From Rhizocola hellebori (GTDB lineage Bacteria > Actinomycetota > Actinomycetes > Mycobacteriales > Micromonosporaceae), in NCBI RefSeq assembly GCF_016862955.1, contig NZ_BONY01000023.1, forward strand, positions 62,001 through 126,000: DNA of 64,000 nt, written 5' to 3'. The notes beneath the pieces were generated by a model. That model made no database searches, was not told the origin of the DNA, and worked only from the letters and a program-made list of their open reading frames with translations. Position numbers and translations under genes: made by a program. Position 1 is the first letter of the stretch; every line of letters starts with the position of its first letter. Below, one piece after another: positions 9,830 through 18,873 of the stretch.

Positions 9830-10288
9830 ATGTCTCATCCCGCGGTCGGAAAGTCGCGTCGGAGCTTGCTACGCAGCGTGTTCACGGCTGCGGCCGCCGC
9901 CCCGGCGCTCGCCGCGTGCGACCTGTTGGACAGCGAGCCCCCGCCTCCCCCGCCGCCGGATCAGCTGACCGAGTTCTACGGGCAGACCGCCGCGTTGATC
10001 CAGACCTACGAGACGGCGATCGCCGCGACCCCGGCGGCCGCGATCCTGGTGACCGTCCGCGATGCGCACAAGGCCCACCTGGCCGCGCTGGCCGCGATCA
10101 TGAAGCCGGCCCCTTCGGGCTCGCCCGTCCCCGCGTCCCCGAGCACGCCCCGCGGCGAGGTCCGCCAGGCGGAGCAGCAGGCGCGGCTGGCCGCGATCGA
10201 GGCCTGCATGACCGCCCCGCCCAACCGCGCCACCCTGCTCGGCGAGATCGCCGCCGCCCGCGCCTGCCACCTGGAGGTTCTCCCGTGA
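9830..10288 (+). CDS. Putative Tat/Sec lipoprotein, partner of ferritin-like protein
   Basis: A 152-residue protein carries SRRSLLRS followed by an Ala-rich hydrophobic stretch and the lipobox LAAC (Cys at about residue 30), then a polyproline run EPPPPPPP. The twin arginine suggests Tat export, the Cys suggests lipidation. The mature part is Ala-rich helix with TPAAAILVTVRDAHKAHLAAL, similar in pattern to one half of a DUF4439 ferritin-like bundle. TACGCT lies 6 bases before the ATG, so the mRNA could be leaderless. It overlaps the following gene by four bases. Exact function unknown. Confidence 0.7.
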   Translation: MSHPAVGKSRRSLLRSVFTAAAAAPALAACDLLDSEPPPPPPPDQLTEFYGQTAALIQTYETAIAATPAAAILVTVRDAHKAHLAALAAIMKPAPSGSPVPASPSTPRGEVRQAEQQARLAAIEACMTAPPNRATLLGEIAAARACHLEVLP

Positions 10289-10725
10289 CCGCCGGGCCGG
10301 ACAATGTCGAGCGATTGAGGTCGGCGCTGATGTCTGAGCATGCGGCGCTGTACGCGTACGGGCGGATAGGGGTTCACCTCAATGACGCCGGCCGGGCGGA
10401 GGCCCGCGCGGCCGAGGTTGCCCATCGTGGCCGCCGCGACGCCCTGGTGGTCCACCTGGACCAGGTCAAAGCCAGTCCGGCACCGGCCGACGCCGGTTAT
10501 ACGCTGCCGTTCCCGGTCATCGATGAGACGAGTGCGCTCATGCTTGCCGAGTACGTCGAGAACGGGGTGACGGCGAACTGGCGCAGCGTGCTGGCAGCGA
10601 CAGAGAACGAGCTGCGGCGGCTCGCCATCGACGGCTACTCCGATGCGGCCGTGCGGGCCACCCGATGGCGCAAGATCGCCGGACAGTCGCCGCTGAGGAC
10701 CGCATTCCCAGGGCGGCCCGGTTAG
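10285..10725 (+). CDS. DUF4439 ferritin-like domain protein
   Basis: A 146-residue protein starts at GTG 10285, overlapping the lipoprotein stop (GTGA). It shows VERLRSALMSEHAALYAYGRIGVHL and LAEYVENGVTANWRSVLAAT, helices with the E/H spacing of the DUF4439 ferritin-like family. Such proteins occur beside rimP in many actinomycetes. Only some of the ferritin metal ligands are obvious, so an iron role is not established. Tandem coupling with a lipoprotein suggests one part is surface anchored. Confidence 0.75.
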   Translation: MTAGPDNVERLRSALMSEHAALYAYGRIGVHLNDAGRAEARAAEVAHRGRRDALVVHLDQVKASPAPADAGYTLPFPVIDETSALMLAEYVENGVTANWRSVLAATENELRRLAIDGYSDAAVRATRWRKIAGQSPLRTAFPGRPG

Positions 10726-10730
10726 GTGCA

Positions 10731-10739
10731 TACTCAGTA
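10731..10739. promoter_or_regulatory. Small palindrome TACT-c-AGTA ahead of padR, candidate operator
   Basis: TACTCAGTA lies 3 bases before the padR ATG at 10743. PadR regulators of exporters commonly bind short palindromes in their own promoter; the location fits autoregulation. The arms are only four bases, so this is tentative. Confidence 0.35.
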
Positions 10740-10742
10740 GCT

Positions 10743-11309
10743 ATGTCCGTCCGACACGGTTTGCTGGCCCTATTGGAACGCGGCGCCCGCTACGGCTACC
10801 AGTTGCGCGCCGAGTTCGAAGATTCCACCGGCGGCACCTGGCCGCTGAACATCGGCCAGGTTTACACCACCCTCAACCGGCTGGAACGCGACGGGCTTGT
10901 GCATGCGCTGCCACCCGGGGACGGCGGTCAGCGACCGTACGAGATCACCGATCAGGGCCGGGTCGAGCTCACCCTCTGGTTCGCCACCCCCATCGCGCGG
11001 GCCGACCGGCCCCGCGACGAGCTCGCCATCAAGCTCGCGCTCGCGCTCACCACCCCCGGCGTCGACGTGCGGGCGGTCGTGCAGACCCAGCGCACCGCGA
11101 CCATGCGAGCCCTGCAGGAGTACACGCGGCTCAAAAGAGGCGACGCCGACCTGCCGTGGCGACTGGTGATCGACGCGATGATCTATCAATCCGAAGCCGA
11201 GCTGCGCTGGCTGGACCATTGCGAAGCAGCGCTGGTGCGCTACCGTCCAGGGCCACCGAAGCCGTTGCCGGTCGAGGCGGAGGGGGCCGAACTCCATGAA
11301 CGTGCTTGA
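10743..11309 (+). CDS. PadR-family transcriptional regulator of the adjacent ABC exporter
   Basis: The 188-residue protein has the PadR winged helix at the N-terminus (MSVRHGLLALLERGARYGYQLRAEF, then NIGQVYTTLNRLERDGLV) and a C-terminal helical dimerisation domain. I chose ATG at 10743, since the upstream in-frame extension overlaps the preceding gene and lacks a domain. The gene overlaps the ABC ATPase by 14 bases. PadR/ABC pairs of this kind usually regulate export of toxic or cell-envelope-active compounds; the ligand is unknown. Confidence 0.87.
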   Translation: MSVRHGLLALLERGARYGYQLRAEFEDSTGGTWPLNIGQVYTTLNRLERDGLVHALPPGDGGQRPYEITDQGRVELTLWFATPIARADRPRDELAIKLALALTTPGVDVRAVVQTQRTATMRALQEYTRLKRGDADLPWRLVIDAMIYQSEAELRWLDHCEAALVRYRPGPPKPLPVEAEGAELHERA

Positions 11310-12015
11310 GCTGCGCGACGTCTACCGCACCCACGGCAAGGGCGACGCTGCCACGCATGCGCTGCGCCAGATCTCCCTGTCGGTCGTCGCGGGAGAGCTG
11401 GTGGCTGTCATGGGGCCTTCGGGTTCGGGCAAGTCGACGCTGCTCAACCTCGCCGGAGGGCTCGATCGGCCCGATCGGGGCGCCGTCCTGGTCGAGGGCG
11501 TGGAGCTGGGCAAGCTCAGCCGCAAGCGGCTCGCCGAGGTGCGCCGGCACAGTGTGGGCTATGTGTTTCAGGCGCTTAATCTGGTACCAAGCCTGACCGC
11601 AGCCGAAAACGTGGCCCTCCCCCTGGAACTGGATGGCGTGCCGATCCGCCGGGCACGGCCGCAAGCGGAAGCGGCTCTGTCCGAAGTGGAGCTTGATGGC
11701 TACGCAGACCGGTTCCCCGACGAGCTTTCCGGTGGCCAGCAGCAGCGGGTCGCGATAGCGCGAGCCCTGATCGGGCAGCGCAAGCTGGTGCTCGCCGACG
11801 AACCCACCGGCGCCCTCGACTCGCTGACCGGCGAATCTGTCTTGAAGCTGCTTCGGCATCGCGTTGACTGCGGCGCCGCCGGGGTGCTGGTGACCCATGA
11901 GGCCCGCCACGCGGCCTGGGCCGACCGGGTGGTCTTCCTGCGCGACGGGTCCATTGTGGACACCTCCGGTCCCCTCAGCCAGCCGGAGTGCCTCCTGGCG
12001 GACGTGCAGCCATGA
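11296..12015 (+). CDS. ABC transporter ATP-binding protein (MacB/LolD type)
   Basis: A 239-residue ATPase with Walker A GPSGSGKST (about residue 41), a Q-loop (VFQALNLVPSLTAAENVALP), signature LSGGQQQR and Walker B KLVLADEPTGALD followed by the His-loop VTHEARHA. The sequence TGALDS is typical of the MacB/LolD subfamily. It couples to the FtsX-type permease by ATGA, so the two form one exporter or mechanotransmission complex. Confidence 0.93.
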   Translation: MNVLELRDVYRTHGKGDAATHALRQISLSVVAGELVAVMGPSGSGKSTLLNLAGGLDRPDRGAVLVEGVELGKLSRKRLAEVRRHSVGYVFQALNLVPSLTAAENVALPLELDGVPIRRARPQAEAALSEVELDGYADRFPDELSGGQQQRVAIARALIGQRKLVLADEPTGALDSLTGESVLKLLRHRVDCGAAGVLVTHEARHAAWADRVVFLRDGSIVDTSGPLSQPECLLADVQP

Positions 12016-14684
12016 GGGCGTGGGCCGCGGCGATCCGCATCGCCCGGCGCGAGGCCCTCAAGTCCAAAGGGCGCTCGGCCCTGGTCCTCGCGATGATCGC
12101 GCTTCCGGTGGCCTTCCTCTCCTTCGCCGCGGTGAGCTACGACATGTTCCAGCTCACCGAGGCGGAGTCGCTCGACCGGCGGCTGGGCCGCGCGGACGCG
12201 ATGCTGACCTCGGTCAAGGACCTGTCCCTCGATGGTTCGAAGATGAGCTGGACCTCGCCGGTCGAAAGGCCGATCGCGCTGACCGACCTCGCTTCGCTCA
12301 GCGAGGAAGAAATCCTCGCCGAGCTGCCGGCCGGCTCGCGCGTGATCCCGCTGGGGCGGTCGAGTCTGCGGGTTCGCACCTCGGACGGCGTCGCCTACCT
12401 GCCGGTGCATCTCGTTGATATAGGCGATCCGATGACCCGCGGCATGGTGGAGCTGAGGCAGGGCAGGGCGCCCAGCGCCGACAACGAGATCGCGGTCAAC
12501 ATCGCGGCCGCCAACGACCTGCGGCTGCGCCTGGGCAGCGCGCTGCGGGGCGTGGACCCGAACGGCGAGTTCGTGGTGGTGGGCATCGTCGAGGTTCCCG
12601 ATGACCTGAGCCCGCTTGCCGTCTCCACCAGCAAGATCCTCCTTGCTGACGCGGAAAAGCCGGCCCAGTGGCTGGCCGACACCCCGGCCCCGCTCACCAT
12701 CGACATGGCGCAACGCCTCAATGACCACGGCATCAGCGCCATCGCCCGCGGCCTACCCGAGGACCGCAGTGGCACCAACCTCAGCACCACGGCCGAGGGT
12801 CTGGCGGTCGGCTTCCTCATGTCAGGTTTGGTCGCCCTGGAGGTGATTCTCCTCGCGGGGCCGGCCTTCGCCGTGGGCGCCCGGCGCCGCGCGCGCGATC
12901 TGGCCCTCATCGCCGCCGCGGGTGGTGCGCCCAAACACCTGCGGCGCGTGGTGCTGGCCGACGGGGTGGTGCTGGGCGCGGGCGGGGCCGGGATAGGCAT
13001 TCTTCTCGGCGTGGGTCTTGCCGTGGCGGGCAGGCCGATCGTCGAGGAAGCGCTGATTCACACCCGCGCGGGCGGCTGGCGTTTCTTTCCCACCGCGCTC
13101 GTGGCCATCGCCATGCTCGCGATCGGCACCGGTCTTCTCGCTGCGACCGTGCCCGCCTTCATCGCCGCGCGGCAGGATGTCGTTCAGGTGCTCAATGGCC
13201 GCCGGGGCGTGCTCCGCTCACGCCGCCGCTGGATCATCACGGGCCTGACCATGGTCGGCTGCGGGGCGGCCGTCGCCGTGCTGGGCGCGACCGGTACCAG
13301 CGAATCCCTTATGTTGCTTGGCATTGTCCTAGCCGAGCTGGGTCTGGTGGTGCTGACCCCGGGTCTGCTGGGGCTCATCGCCCGAGTCGGCCGCTGGCTG
13401 CCGCTGGCGCCGCGGCTCGCGCTGCGGGACACCGCGCGCAACCGGACGGCCGCCGCTCCAGCGATCTCGGCGATCATGGGTGCGGTCGCCGGCGCGGTGG
13501 CGGTGGGGGTCTTCTCCATTGGGCTCGAACACCAGCAGGAGGCCACCTATCTGCCCTATCTGCGGCCGGGCGCCTTCACCATCCACGATGCCGCGATGGC
13601 CGGCGGCCAGCCGCAGAACTGGGCTCAGGTGGAGGCAGCCGTGCACAGGGTGCTCCCCTCGGCCCAGTTGCACATTTACTCGGTACCGGTCTGCCCCGGC
13701 CAGGAGCTGAAGGGGTATTGCGACATCGTGGTGGTGATCCCCGAGCAACAGCTGTGTCCCTATGTCTACACGCCCCGCGAGCTCACGCCGAGCGAGGTGC
13801 GCGCTGCCCGTGCCGACGAGCGCTGCCGGAACAGCCAGAGCGCCAGCTTCTCGGGCGGCGGGTGGGTCGGCGGCACCATCGTCGACAACGGTGACGTGCT
13901 CGCCATCCTTTTCGGCCCAGGTGACCGGGAGCTGGCAGCGGCCAGGCGCACACTGGCCGCCGGGGGCGCCGTCGTCACCGACCCCCGGATGATCCATGAC
14001 GGCCAGGTGACCCTCGCCACCCTGACCGGGAACGACCCTTCGGTCAACCTCCGACCCACGATCACGGTGCCGGGATTCCTGCTCTCGACCAGCACCCAAG
14101 GGATGCAGAGCGTGGTCTCGCCCGAGGTCGCCGCGCGGCTCGGCGTGCAGGTGCAAATGCTGGGCATGGCCGGCGACAACGGCTCTGTCCCGACCATGGC
14201 CGACGACTCACGCCTGCAAGCCGAATTGGCGGACATCGACCTTGATCTCTATGTCAACGCCGAGCGCGGTCCCTCCGCGTTCCACGACCCGACCATCCTG
14301 ATCCTCGCGCTGGCCGCGGCCGCGATCGCCCTCGGCGCAGCCGGAATCGCCACCGGACTGGCCACAGTGGACGGACGCGCCGACCTGGCGACGCTGGCCG
14401 CGGTCGGGGCGGCCCCCCAGATGAGGCGCCGGCTCTCGGTCGGCCGGGCGGGCATCATCGCCGGCCTGGGCGCGCTGCTCGGGACCATAGCCGGGATGGG
14501 CGGCGCGGCGATCCTGATCGCTGCGCTGAACCAGGTGTATGAGCGGCAGTGGCCCATTCGCGCGACGATCCCCTTCGCCGTACCGTGGCAGAGTCTGGCG
14601 GTCATCGTCGCTGTCCCCATCGTGGCGATGGCCGGCGCCGCCCTGTTCACCAGGGCAAAGTTGCCCATCGAGCGCCGGTTCTGA
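12012..14684 (+). CDS. FtsX-family ABC permease, large two-unit form
   Basis: An 890-residue membrane protein starts at ATG 12012 inside the ATPase stop. A first helix (about residues 22-42) is followed by a periplasmic MacB-PCD-like domain. Three helices (about 255-390) form the first FtsX module; after a central helix pair and a second large extracytoplasmic domain (about 500-730) comes a second FtsX module, ending with TRAKLPIERRF. The extracytoplasmic part contains several Cys (VCPGQELKGYC, QLCPYVY, ADERCRN) that could form disulfides. Function with the ATPase is presumably export or signal transmission, not energised import. Confidence 0.88.
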   Translation: MRAWAAAIRIARREALKSKGRSALVLAMIALPVAFLSFAAVSYDMFQLTEAESLDRRLGRADAMLTSVKDLSLDGSKMSWTSPVERPIALTDLASLSEEEILAELPAGSRVIPLGRSSLRVRTSDGVAYLPVHLVDIGDPMTRGMVELRQGRAPSADNEIAVNIAAANDLRLRLGSALRGVDPNGEFVVVGIVEVPDDLSPLAVSTSKILLADAEKPAQWLADTPAPLTIDMAQRLNDHGISAIARGLPEDRSGTNLSTTAEGLAVGFLMSGLVALEVILLAGPAFAVGARRRARDLALIAAAGGAPKHLRRVVLADGVVLGAGGAGIGILLGVGLAVAGRPIVEEALIHTRAGGWRFFPTALVAIAMLAIGTGLLAATVPAFIAARQDVVQVLNGRRGVLRSRRRWIITGLTMVGCGAAVAVLGATGTSESLMLLGIVLAELGLVVLTPGLLGLIARVGRWLPLAPRLALRDTARNRTAAAPAISAIMGAVAGAVAVGVFSIGLEHQQEATYLPYLRPGAFTIHDAAMAGGQPQNWAQVEAAVHRVLPSAQLHIYSVPVCPGQELKGYCDIVVVIPEQQLCPYVYTPRELTPSEVRAARADERCRNSQSASFSGGGWVGGTIVDNGDVLAILFGPGDRELAAARRTLAAGGAVVTDPRMIHDGQVTLATLTGNDPSVNLRPTITVPGFLLSTSTQGMQSVVSPEVAARLGVQVQMLGMAGDNGSVPTMADDSRLQAELADIDLDLYVNAERGPSAFHDPTILILALAAAAIALGAAGIATGLATVDGRADLATLAAVGAAPQMRRRLSVGRAGIIAGLGALLGTIAGMGGAAILIAALNQVYERQWPIRATIPFAVPWQSLAVIVAVPIVAMAGAALFTRAKLPIERRF

Positions 14685-14724
14685 CAACTACCGGCTGGTA
14701 GCCCGATCGGGCATGATGTCCTCC

Positions 14725-15189
14725 ATGCCAATTCGCCGCTTCGTCGAGTACCTGGGCCACCAGGGCTGGTTCGCCCGGATGAACCGTTCGGTGCTGCCCC
14801 CCTTGGACAAAGCCATGACCAAGGTCACCGGCGGACGGCTGATCGCGCTGGGGATCGTGCCGGCGCTCATGCTCACCACGACCGGCAAGAAGTCGGGTCT
14901 GCCGCGCAATCAGCCGCTGGCCTATATCCCCGACGGGGAAAATATGGTTCTTATCGGCTCGAACTGGGGCGGCAAGAAACACCCGGGCTGGTCCTACAAC
15001 CTGATCGCCAACCCGAAGGCGACGGCGCGGGTCAAGGGCAAGACCTACCCGGTGACCGCCCGGCTGCTCGAAGGCGCGGAGCGCGCGGAGAAGTGGCAAA
15101 AGGCACTCGCGATCTGGCCCGCTTACGCGACCTACCAGAAGCGCTGCGCACCGCGCCAGATCCGCCTCTTCCTTCTCACCAAGGACTAG
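14725..15189 (+). CDS. F420-dependent (Ddn-type) nitroreductase family protein
   Basis: A 154-residue protein shows ALMLTTTGKKSGLPRNQPLAYIPDGENMVLIGSNWGGKKHPGWSYNL. The TTTGKKSG and NWGGKKHPGW blocks (key residues quoted) are signatures of the deazaflavin-dependent nitroreductase/oxidoreductase family. F420 use is an inference from family membership. Starts at 14713, 14716 and 14725 are all ATG in frame; I give the shortest because none has a ribosome binding site and it begins closest to the family start. The 3' end overlaps the convergent VIT-family gene by four bases. Confidence 0.87.
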   Translation: MPIRRFVEYLGHQGWFARMNRSVLPPLDKAMTKVTGGRLIALGIVPALMLTTTGKKSGLPRNQPLAYIPDGENMVLIGSNWGGKKHPGWSYNLIANPKATARVKGKTYPVTARLLEGAERAEKWQKALAIWPAYATYQKRCAPRQIRLFLLTKD

Positions 15190-15887
15190 ATCGCGCTCAC
15201 GCCGATCAGGGAGCCGATCAGGTAGGTAGCGCCCGCGGCACAGGCGCCCAGCACGAGCTGCCGCAAACCGGTCAACAGCCAAGGCTTCCCGGTGAAGCGG
15301 GAGGTTAGCGCGCCCGCGGTGAAAAGGCCCAGGCCACCGACACCGAGCGCGAACCAGAGCGACTCGCTGCCCAAAAGGTAACTGAGCAAAGGGATCAGGG
15401 CACCGATCGAGAAGCAGACGAACGAGGAGATGGCCGCGAGCCATGGGCTCGGCTGGCTGTTGGGATCGACGCCAAGCTCCTCCTGCACGTGAACCTTGAG
15501 CGCCTCCTCGGGATTCTCCTTCAGCGCGTCCGCCACCTGGTGAGCGAGGTCGGCGGGCAGGCCGCGCTCGATCCATCGCTCGGCCAGCTCGTTGGCCTCG
15601 GCCACCGGGTTGTGTCGCAGCTCCTTGCGCTCCTTGGCAACCTCGGCGGCCACCTGCTCGTTGGCGGCTTTGACGCTGCTGAACTCGCCAAGCGCCATCG
15701 AGATGGCCCCCGCCACCAGCCCGGCCACGCCGGTCAGCACGATGGTTCCCGGCTCTACCCCAGCGCCGCCCACACCGGCGATCAGGCCGATGTTGGTGAC
15801 GAGGCCGTCCATCGCCCCGAAGACCGCCGGGCGCAGCCAGCCACCGGAGACGTCGCTGTGCTCATGCTCAACGGTCTGCGAAGTCAT
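15186..15887 (-). CDS. VIT1/CCC1-family Fe/Mn transporter
   Basis: The 233-residue membrane protein has FGAMDGLVTNIGLIAGVGGAG in the first helices and ISMALGEFSSVKAANE in the second, the two conserved blocks of the VIT1/CCC1 iron/manganese transporter family. A cytosolic Glu-rich hairpin (EVAKERKELRHNPVAEANELAERWIER) resembles the metal-binding domain of VIT proteins. The ATG at 15887 fits the family N-terminus better than the upstream GTG. It is convergent with the nitroreductase gene. Confidence 0.88.
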   Translation of the reverse strand: MTSQTVEHEHSDVSGGWLRPAVFGAMDGLVTNIGLIAGVGGAGVEPGTIVLTGVAGLVAGAISMALGEFSSVKAANEQVAAEVAKERKELRHNPVAEANELAERWIERGLPADLAHQVADALKENPEEALKVHVQEELGVDPNSQPSPWLAAISSFVCFSIGALIPLLSYLLGSESLWFALGVGGLGLFTAGALTSRFTGKPWLLTGLRQLVLGACAAGATYLIGSLIGVSAI

Positions 15888-15948
15888 GGCACCACCGTTC
15901 TTCGGCCGGTCGCGCCAAGGTGCCACATGATGACCTCGACAAGCTCGG

Positions 15949-16821
15949 TCATGGCAAAGTGAGGATCTCGTGCCCGGTCTCGGTCACCACGACGGTGTGC
16001 TCAAACTGGGCCGTCCACTTGCGGTCCTTGGTGACGACTGTCCATTTGTCGGGCCAGACGTCGTAGTTGATGCCGCCGAGAGTGATCATCGGCTCGATGG
16101 TGAACGTCATGCCCGGCACCATGGTGGTCTTCGCCTCAGGGCTGTCGTAGTGCGGCACGAACAGCCCGCTGTGGAAGGCACGGCCGATGCCGTGGCCGCC
16201 GAAGTCGCGCACCACCCCATAGCCGAAGCGCTTGGCGTAGGACTCGATGACCCGGCCGATCACGTTGATGGGACGCCCCGGCGCCACCGCCTTGATGCCC
16301 CGCATCGTCGCCTCGTGCGTGCGCTCGACAAGCAGGCGTGCCTCCTCGTCGACATTGCCCACGCAGAAGGTCGCGTCGGTGTCGCCGTGCACCCCGTCGA
16401 GGTAGGCGGTGACATCGATGTTGATGATGTCGCCGTCCTCCAGCTCGGTGGAGTCGGGGATGCCGTGACAGATCACCTCGTTGAGGCTGGTGCAGCACGA
16501 CTTCGGGAAGGGAGGCGAGTTGCGCCCCGGATAACCCAGCGTGGACGGGTAAGCCCCGTGGTCGACCAGGAACTCGTGCACCACCCGATCGATCTCGTCG
16601 GTGGTCACGCCGGGCTGGCAATGCTCCCCCGCGAGCTGGGTGGCCTGGGCCGCGAGGCGGCCGGCTATCCGCATCTTCTCGATGGTCTCGGCGTCCTGGG
16701 TCATCGGACCGTCCCAGGTTGCGGCGCGCTTGCGGCCCACGTATTCAGGCCGGGGAATGGCGGAGGGCACCTCCCGCCAGGGTGAGATCTTGCCGGGAGT
16801 GAGTTCAGCGCGCACCTTCAT
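15949..16821 (-). CDS. map: Type I methionyl aminopeptidase
   Basis: Removes N-terminal Met from nascent proteins. The 290-residue enzyme has the metal-binding residues in [20 protein letters not shown] (two Asp), the [18 protein letters not shown] block (His), MTFTIEPM (Glu) and [13 protein letters not shown] (Glu). The 40-residue N-terminal extension ending in [12 protein letters not shown] fits the MapB form with an SH3-like linker. ATG at 16821 is preferred to TTG at 16827. In M. tuberculosis mapB is likewise next to the glnA4 genes (Rv2861c/Rv2860c). Confidence 0.94.
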   Translation of the reverse strand: MKVRAELTPGKISPWREVPSAIPRPEYVGRKRAATWDGPMTQDAETIEKMRIAGRLAAQATQLAGEHCQPGVTTDEIDRVVHEFLVDHGAYPSTLGYPGRNSPPFPKSCCTSLNEVICHGIPDSTELEDGDIINIDVTAYLDGVHGDTDATFCVGNVDEEARLLVERTHEATMRGIKAVAPGRPINVIGRVIESYAKRFGYGVVRDFGGHGIGRAFHSGLFVPHYDSPEAKTTMVPGMTFTIEPMITLGGINYDVWPDKWTVVTKDRKWTAQFEHTVVVTETGHEILTLP

Positions 16822-16832
16822 ACCCAAAGACT

Positions 16833-17390
16833 TTAGTCGCCCGCGAAGACCGCAACGCCATCGATGCTGTGCGCATTGCGCGTCGATCGATAGTCGGCCG
16901 TCTCCTGCGGAGACTTGCGCGACCAGAACTGCACCAGCAGGTCTCGATCACCTTGATATTCCATGAGCGGCACTCCGTACCCACAGGAGTCGGAGATTCT
17001 CTCCACGTCGATCACGATGATGCTGCGCAGACCCGGGTGGGGCGCGGCGGGGAAGGCGGTGAGCAACTCCGCCGCCGCGGGCTCCTCGGCCATCACCTCA
17101 CGACCCTTGCCGTGCAGGCGGACGATCTTGGGTGGGCCGTCGAAGGCGCAGACCATCAGCACAATGCGGCCGTTGTCGCGCAGGTGGGCAATCGTCTCGA
17201 CACCGGAGCCGCCGTATTCGAGATAGGCGACCCGGTGCGGCCCAAGGACGGCGAACGAGTCGCTCAGCCCCTTGGGCGAGACGTTGACATGACCGTCCAA
17301 AGCAGACGGTGCGGTGGCGACGAAGAAGACCTTCTGCGCCAACAAAAACTCACGGATACGGCCGTCGATTTCGTCGTAGACCCGTCCCAT
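16833..17390 (-). CDS. Pyridoxamine 5'-phosphate oxidase-related flavin-binding protein
   Basis: A 185-residue split beta-barrel protein shows [20 protein letters not shown] near the N-terminus, typical of the PNPOx-like FMN/F420-binding group, and SCGYGVPLM in the C-terminal part. It starts with ATG at 17390 and lies 11 bases before map and 7 bases after the C26 amidase. Substrate unknown; co-transcription with glnA4 genes does not fix its role. Confidence 0.8.
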   Translation of the reverse strand: MGRVYDEIDGRIREFLLAQKVFFVATAPSALDGHVNVSPKGLSDSFAVLGPHRVAYLEYGGSGVETIAHLRDNGRIVLMVCAFDGPPKIVRLHGKGREVMAEEPAAAELLTAFPAAPHPGLRSIIVIDVERISDSCGYGVPLMEYQGDRDLLVQFWSRKSPQETADYRSTRNAHSIDGVAVFAGD

Positions 17391-17397
17391 GAACCGA

Positions 17398-18138
17398 CTA
17401 TACGGTCACCAGCGAAGAGCGACGAGCCTTCGATTGTGAAGCAGCGGTCACCAGCGCGACGAACAGGGCCGGGTCGGCCAGGTCCTCCGGGTGCCACTGC
17501 ACGCCGACCGCGAACGGATGGTCGGGGTGCTCCACCGCTTCGATCAGGTCGTCGTCGGGACACCAGCCGGTCGGTATCAACCGGCCCGGATCGGCCACGC
17601 CCTGGTGGTGGTACGAGTTCACCTCGGTCTCGGCACCGAGAAGCTCACGGCACTTCGAGCCGCTGGCGAAGCGCACCAAGTGGTTGTTGTAGCGCTTCTT
17701 CGGCCCGGGCATGCTGTGGCCCTCGTGGCCCACCGCTTCCGGCAGGTGCTGGTGCAACCGGCCACCGCTGACCACGGCCATTACCTGCATGCCGCGGCAG
17801 ATACCCAGCAGCGGGATGCCGTGCATCAGGGCGTGGCGCGCCAGCGGAAGCTCACCCGCGTCGCGAACCGGCGAGGTGTACACCTTCGGATGCGCAAGCT
17901 CGCCGTATCGGGCCGGCTCGACGTCCTGGCCCCCAGCGATGATCAACCCGTCCAGCCCGTCAAGCACCTCCAGCCCGCCATCGGGGCAGGGCGGAACGAG
18001 CACCGGGCGGCCGCCGGCCGTCCTTACCTGTTCCACGTAGCTCCACGGCAGCACCGCGCTGAGTGCGTCTTGTACGGAAAATCGCGCCTGCTCCACGTAG
18101 GTGGAGATGCCGATCAAAGGTCTGCTCACATCGCTCAC
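17398..18138 (-). CDS. Gamma-glutamyl hydrolase family protein (peptidase C26, PuuD-like)
   Basis: This class I glutamine amidotransferase-like hydrolase has the nucleophile Cys in LGICRGMQVM (about residue 116) and the His-Glu pair in GVQWHPEDL (about residue 219). In PuuD-like enzymes it cleaves the gamma-glutamyl bond of a glutamylated amine catabolite, releasing glutamate. It overlaps the SDR gene by four bases and completes the synthetase-dehydrogenase-hydrolase set that mirrors Rv2859c in M. tuberculosis. Confidence 0.88.
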   Translation of the reverse strand: MSDVSRPLIGISTYVEQARFSVQDALSAVLPWSYVEQVRTAGGRPVLVPPCPDGGLEVLDGLDGLIIAGGQDVEPARYGELAHPKVYTSPVRDAGELPLARHALMHGIPLLGICRGMQVMAVVSGGRLHQHLPEAVGHEGHSMPGPKKRYNNHLVRFASGSKCRELLGAETEVNSYHHQGVADPGRLIPTGWCPDDDLIEAVEHPDHPFAVGVQWHPEDLADPALFVALVTAASQSKARRSSLVTV

Positions 18139-18872
18139 AACGGCGTCACATATGCCCCGGTAATGCCCCCGTCCACTAGGAACTGCGAGGCGGTTATGAA
18201 TGAGGAATCGTCACTGGCGAGGAACGCTACCGCTGCGGCGATCTCTTCGGCCTCCGCGAAACGGCCCATAGGCACATGGACCAGTCGGCGGGCGGCGCGC
18301 TCCGGATCCTTCGCGAACAGCTCCATGAGCAGCGGCGTTGCCACCGGTCCTGGGCAAAGTGCATTGACTCGCACTCCGCTGCGCGCGAACTGAACGCCCA
18401 GCTCACGGGTCATCGAGAGAACTGCACCCTTGCTGGCCGTGTAAGCAATCTGACTTGTCGCCGCGCCGAGGACAGCCACGAAACTGGCAGTGTTGATGAT
18501 CGATCCTTTGCCTGCCTCTAACATGTGAGGCAAAACATACTTGCAACACAGATAGACACTCGTGGCGTTGACTCGCATCACCCTCTCCCACGCCTCGATG
18601 CCGGTATCCAGGATCGAGTCGTCGTCCGGCGGAGAGATGCCGGCGTTGTTGAAGGCGATGTCGATCCGGCCATGGCGCTGCACCACCCCAGCGAAGAGCG
18701 CCTTCACCTGCTCTTCATCTGAAATGTCGCATTTGACGAAGTCGCCGCCGGTCTCGTTGAGGTCAACGCAGACCACATGGGCGCCTTCGTCGGTGAAGCG
18801 CTTGACCGTCGCCGCTCCGATGCCGGAGGCGGCGCCGGTGACCACGGCCACCCGATCTTCCAATCGCCGCAA
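18135..18872 (-). CDS. SDR-family NAD(P)-dependent oxidoreductase
   Basis: A Rossmann-fold short-chain dehydrogenase of 245 residues: VVTGAASGIGAAT (cofactor loop), NNAGISPPD, catalytic Ser in NTASFVA, and YTASKGA (Tyr and Lys). The TTG start at 18872 has GGAGG six bases upstream and is one base after the aldehyde dehydrogenase stop; the longer frame would overlap that gene. It corresponds in context to Rv2857c. Likely oxidises an alcohol or hydroxy intermediate of the amine pathway. Confidence 0.85.
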   Translation of the reverse strand: MRRLEDRVAVVTGAASGIGAATVKRFTDEGAHVVCVDLNETGGDFVKCDISDEEQVKALFAGVVQRHGRIDIAFNNAGISPPDDDSILDTGIEAWERVMRVNATSVYLCCKYVLPHMLEAGKGSIINTASFVAVLGAATSQIAYTASKGAVLSMTRELGVQFARSGVRVNALCPGPVATPLLMELFAKDPERAARRLVHVPMGRFAEAEEIAAAVAFLASDDSSFITASQFLVDGGITGAYVTPL

Positions 18873-18873
18873 T

